From NCBI RefSeq assembly GCF_030409605.1, contig NZ_JAUFQG010000004.1, forward strand, positions 2,172,501 through 2,236,500: 64,000 nucleotides of DNA, in the 5' to 3' direction. Every line of letters begins with the position of its first letter. Position 1 is the first letter of the stretch. The notes beneath the pieces are model-generated. The model had not been told where the DNA came from, did not search any database, and worked only from the letters and a program-made list of their open reading frames with translations. This stretch comes from Simiduia curdlanivorans. GTDB taxonomy: Bacteria; Pseudomonadota; Gammaproteobacteria; Pseudomonadales; Cellvibrionaceae. Positions 61,713 to 64,000 of this stretch are shown here, in pieces. The translations under genes and the position numbers were made by a program.

Positions 61713-63485
61713 ATGAAAACGTGGAATTTGAAAACCTACCTGTTGCTTCTTGCGAGCCTTTTTATGCTCAGCGCCTGTGGTGGTGGCTCTAGCTCACCTA
61801 AGTTTGGTGTGGGTGAAGATGGCGGCAGCTCAAGCGGAAGTACCGGTGGATCTACTGGAGGAACAGGAGCTTCAGGGTCTTCAGTGGTGAAAATTGGTAC
61901 AGGTACGGGTTCCGCGTTCGTACTGGGTGCATTAGCGTCTACTAAAACCACACTGCAGTCGGGTTCATCAACGACATTGAGTTTCAACGTTGTTGACGGT
62001 AATAATGCGCCCGTTTTAAATAGTTACACGGCTCGATTCTCCTCCACTTGCCTCGCCGCAGGTTCAGCCCAGCTGTCGAAAAATGGCGCCGTTGTGTCGC
62101 AAATTACAACGGCAGATGGCTTGGGCTCGGTTAACTACACGCCTCAAGGTTGCTCAGGTACAGATACTGTAACGGCAAGTCTAACGGTAGGCGATACCAT
62201 TCTTACAGCGACTGTTGCACTTACGATCGAAGTCGATCAGGTGCTGGCAGTTGAATTTGTCTCAGCATCCAAGACCCAGTTGTCACTGCGCGGTATAGGT
62301 GGTCAGGAAACAGCGACAGTTACATTTAAGTTGGTGGGTGCGCAATCTGCGCCAATTATTGGTGAGTCTGTTACTTTTTCCCTCAGCACTTTGGAGGGCG
62401 GCGTTTCTCTTGCCGGCGGCTCTACAACTGGAATCACCGATAGTCAGGGTCTAGTGTCAACCGTCGTTCAGAGTGGAACCACGGCTACTACAGTCAAAGT
62501 TTTCGCAACCCATGACGCCACCCTAATTCAAGGTGGCTCAACAGATATATCCATCTCCACTGGCGTGGCTGTGGATGATCGCTTCTCCATATCGATGTCT
62601 AGCCGCCAGCCGGCGGGTGCCTTTAACACTGATGGCATAGAAGTATCACTGAATGTCATTGCCGCTGATCAGTTTGGCAATAGCCCGCCAGATGGTACAC
62701 AGGTTCGCTTCGTATCGACTGAAGCCGGTAAAGTTGATAGTGCGTGTTCGCTGGTAAATGGCCGTTGTAGCGTTAAATGGTTAAGCTCCGGTCCGCGTCC
62801 GGCTGACTTGCGAGTGCAAGTTTTGGCTTACATGCGAGGAGCAGAGACGTTTGTTGATGTAAACGGCAATAGCGTGTATGACGGCGCTGAGATTGGTTTA
62901 CACACTGATCTCGGAGAACCATACGCCGATGAAAATGAAAGCGGGGCCTACGATTTGGGTGAGTTTTTCGTTGATATTGACCTCGATGGCGTATATGACG
63001 CCACAGGCGACGGCGAGTGGAATGGCCCTTGTATGTCGGGTGTAAACGCAGCTGCTATCTGTTCTTCAAAGGAAGATACGTTTATCTATCGTGATATTCG
63101 AATTTTCATGCCTACAAATGACGTTAACATCGTGAGCCTAGGTACTTTCCCCGCCTTGGGGGGTTCTATTAATGTAGGCGGTGGAACCGTTTCATTAACT
63201 GGCTTGGTTTTTGACGATGGCAATGGTAATCCTTGGCCTACTGGTACTAAGTACACTTGGTCATCGAAAGAGACAACCTCTACCAATTTACGTCTGAACG
63301 CTACTTCTGGAGAGGTGAAAACTATATTCCCGGCGAATTCTGTGGCGATGCCGGCTATGGCGATAAGCCTGACCGGTAATGCCGCTAATTCGACGCCAGC
63401 GACCACAGAAGTTAAGCTGGAGATTACTATGCCCGACAACACTAAGTACGAGTACTATTTCTTTGTGAACTACAATAAAGAATAG
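61713..63485 (+). CDS. Ig-like (Big) repeat lipoprotein with acidic Asp-rich loops
   Basis: 590 residues. The signal peptide ends in the lipobox LSAC, then comes a Gly/Ser-rich linker (GSTGGSTGGTG). Residues ~60-400 contain bacterial Ig-like domains of the invasin/Big_1 type (LSLRGIGGQETATVTFKLVGA; DQFGNSPPDGTQVRFVSTEAG). Around 390-440 three Asp-rich loops (DVNGNSVYDGAE, DENESGAYDLGE, DIDLDGVYDATGDG) look like calcium-binding dockerin/EF-hand-type loops. Four Cys may form disulfides. It is probably outer-membrane anchored and displayed at the surface or in the periplasm. A terminator closes the transcript. Confidence 0.8.
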   Translation: MKTWNLKTYLLLLASLFMLSACGGGSSSPKFGVGEDGGSSSGSTGGSTGGTGASGSSVVKIGTGTGSAFVLGALASTKTTLQSGSSTTLSFNVVDGNNAPVLNSYTARFSSTCLAAGSAQLSKNGAVVSQITTADGLGSVNYTPQGCSGTDTVTASLTVGDTILTATVALTIEVDQVLAVEFVSASKTQLSLRGIGGQETATVTFKLVGAQSAPIIGESVTFSLSTLEGGVSLAGGSTTGITDSQGLVSTVVQSGTTATTVKVFATHDATLIQGGSTDISISTGVAVDDRFSISMSSRQPAGAFNTDGIEVSLNVIAADQFGNSPPDGTQVRFVSTEAGKVDSACSLVNGRCSVKWLSSGPRPADLRVQVLAYMRGAETFVDVNGNSVYDGAEIGLHTDLGEPYADENESGAYDLGEFFVDIDLDGVYDATGDGEWNGPCMSGVNAAAICSSKEDTFIYRDIRIFMPTNDVNIVSLGTFPALGGSINVGGGTVSLTGLVFDDGNGNPWPTGTKYTWSSKETTSTNLRLNATSGEVKTIFPANSVAMPAMAISLTGNAANSTPATTEVKLEITMPDNTKYEYYFFVNYNKE

Positions 63486-63500
63486 AGTCTCTATCAAGCC

Positions 63501-63539
63501 AAAAAAGGAGGTGCATGCAAAGTGCTCCTCCTTTTTTTT
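63501..63539 (+). terminator. rho-independent terminator after the Ig-like lipoprotein gene
   Basis: AAAAAAGGAGG at 63501-63511 pairs with CCTCCTTTTTTTT at 63527-63539 around a 15-base loop that pairs partly. The A and T runs on both sides make it usable in both directions. Confidence 0.85.
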
Positions 63540-63744
63540 AGCCGTTGGTTGGTACATTGAATTAGATCTTGCGTCTGGTCATATATGCTTTTTTGAGTCA
63601 CCAAGCGGCTTAATGTTTCAATAGAACCCAGCTTCCTAGCCTTTGGTCGCAACCAGAGCTCCCCCCTAGTGACATCTTTTTTTAAAGTCTTACTATGCCA
63701 TCAACACATACCTTTTCACCCTCTTGACTCCATAGGACTTAGCC

Positions 63745-64000
63745 GTGTTTATCGACAAATTTAAGGACAAACGTGTTTACCTGCCTTTCGTCATCGTTAT
63801 CACCAGTGTCTTAGCCTTGGTGATCATGATTAGCCTTAAGCAGCCGCCGGAGGAGAAGGAGGCTGATCAGGTTGCGCCGTTGGTAAAAGTGGAGCCTATT
63901 CGATTCGAGCCTATGCAGTTAGACGTTAATTCACACGGTTTAGTTACGCCAAAATTTAAGACCCAGTTAGTGGCGCAAATTAGCGGCGAAATTAGCTTTA
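63745..64000 (+). CDS. RND-type periplasmic adaptor (HlyD family), N-terminal part
   Basis: Open to the window end. GTG at 63745 with AGGA eight bases before it; no ATG fits. The first 35 residues hold a short basic lead and one membrane helix (VYLPFVIVITSVLALVIMISL). The visible remainder (VEPIRFEPMQLDVNSHGLVTPKFKTQLVAQISGEI) is the beta-hairpin and first biotinyl-like strand of an RND efflux membrane fusion protein. The inner-membrane pump gene should follow beyond the window. Confidence 0.8.
   Translation, partial: MFIDKFKDKRVYLPFVIVITSVLALVIMISLKQPPEEKEADQVAPLVKVEPIRFEPMQLDVNSHGLVTPKFKTQLVAQISGEISF

Overview
The window looks like a chromosomal segment of a free-living, probably marine or aquatic gammaproteobacterium. 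DinG, YchJ, YqcC, DUF3549, DUF3581, two large TonB receptors and sigma-54/NtrC-controlled nitrate assimilation all fit that class. A Cellvibrionales-type genus is my best guess from general gene content, but no marker gene proves it. I see no rRNA, tRNA, CRISPR or prophage. One complete IS4-family insertion sequence is present.

Layout. 1-16.4 kb is a nitrate assimilation island. A cytochrome c/rhodanese gene enters from the left edge. On the minus strand follow moaA, a small unknown gene, a fused DmsB-DmsC-like electron-transfer/anchor protein, and a molybdopterin nitrate reductase (nasA type). Divergent from them are cobA (siroheme), nirB, nirD, a NarK-type transporter and a PP2C-kinase fusion. 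A minus-strand NIT-domain protein ends the island. Four good sigma-54 (-24/-12) promoters and four GCAC-N7-GTGC-type NtrC sites tie these genes into one nitrogen-limitation regulon.

16.5-22.6 kb is a five-gene minus-strand operon (flavin monooxygenase, SBF transporter, two NAD-dependent dehydrogenase/epimerase proteins, TauE-type permease) with a divergent AraC regulator. The arrangement recalls the mycobacterial virS/mymA locus. 22.8-38.9 kb is a mixed region: an M24 peptidase, a Gdx/SugE exporter, a MerR-controlled DUF2938/DUF2798 pair with a textbook 19-bp-spacer operator, YwqG-like, periplasmic solute-binding, PhzF, DUF3581, SGNH hydrolase, PQQ sugar dehydrogenase, HAD phosphatase, amine-oxidase-like and NhaC genes, and several small unknowns.

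39.1-55.7 kb is the most unusual part. Two TonB receptor plus TPR-sulfotransferase pairs flank an IS4 element, a MocR regulator with an extra C-terminal domain, and a nitrilase-superfamily hydrolase; an MFS transporter and a class-V aminotransferase-like enzyme follow. A direct repeat of AACTGG..CTA spaced 23 bp precedes the nitrilase and MFS genes, and a weaker copy precedes the second TonB receptor. This suggests one MocR regulon for import and processing of an unknown amino or amide compound. 55.6-64 kb holds housekeeping-type genes (YchJ, PlsC-like acyltransferase, SDR, DinG, YqcC), a large Ig-like lipoprotein, and the start of an RND-type periplasmic adaptor cut by the window edge.

Scattered between genes is a family of heptanucleotide tandem arrays (consensus AAGCYNC on one strand or the other). 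They surround a GC-rich palindromic core found at four places. These arrays and the MocR/TonB/sulfotransferase locus are the two things most worth following up.
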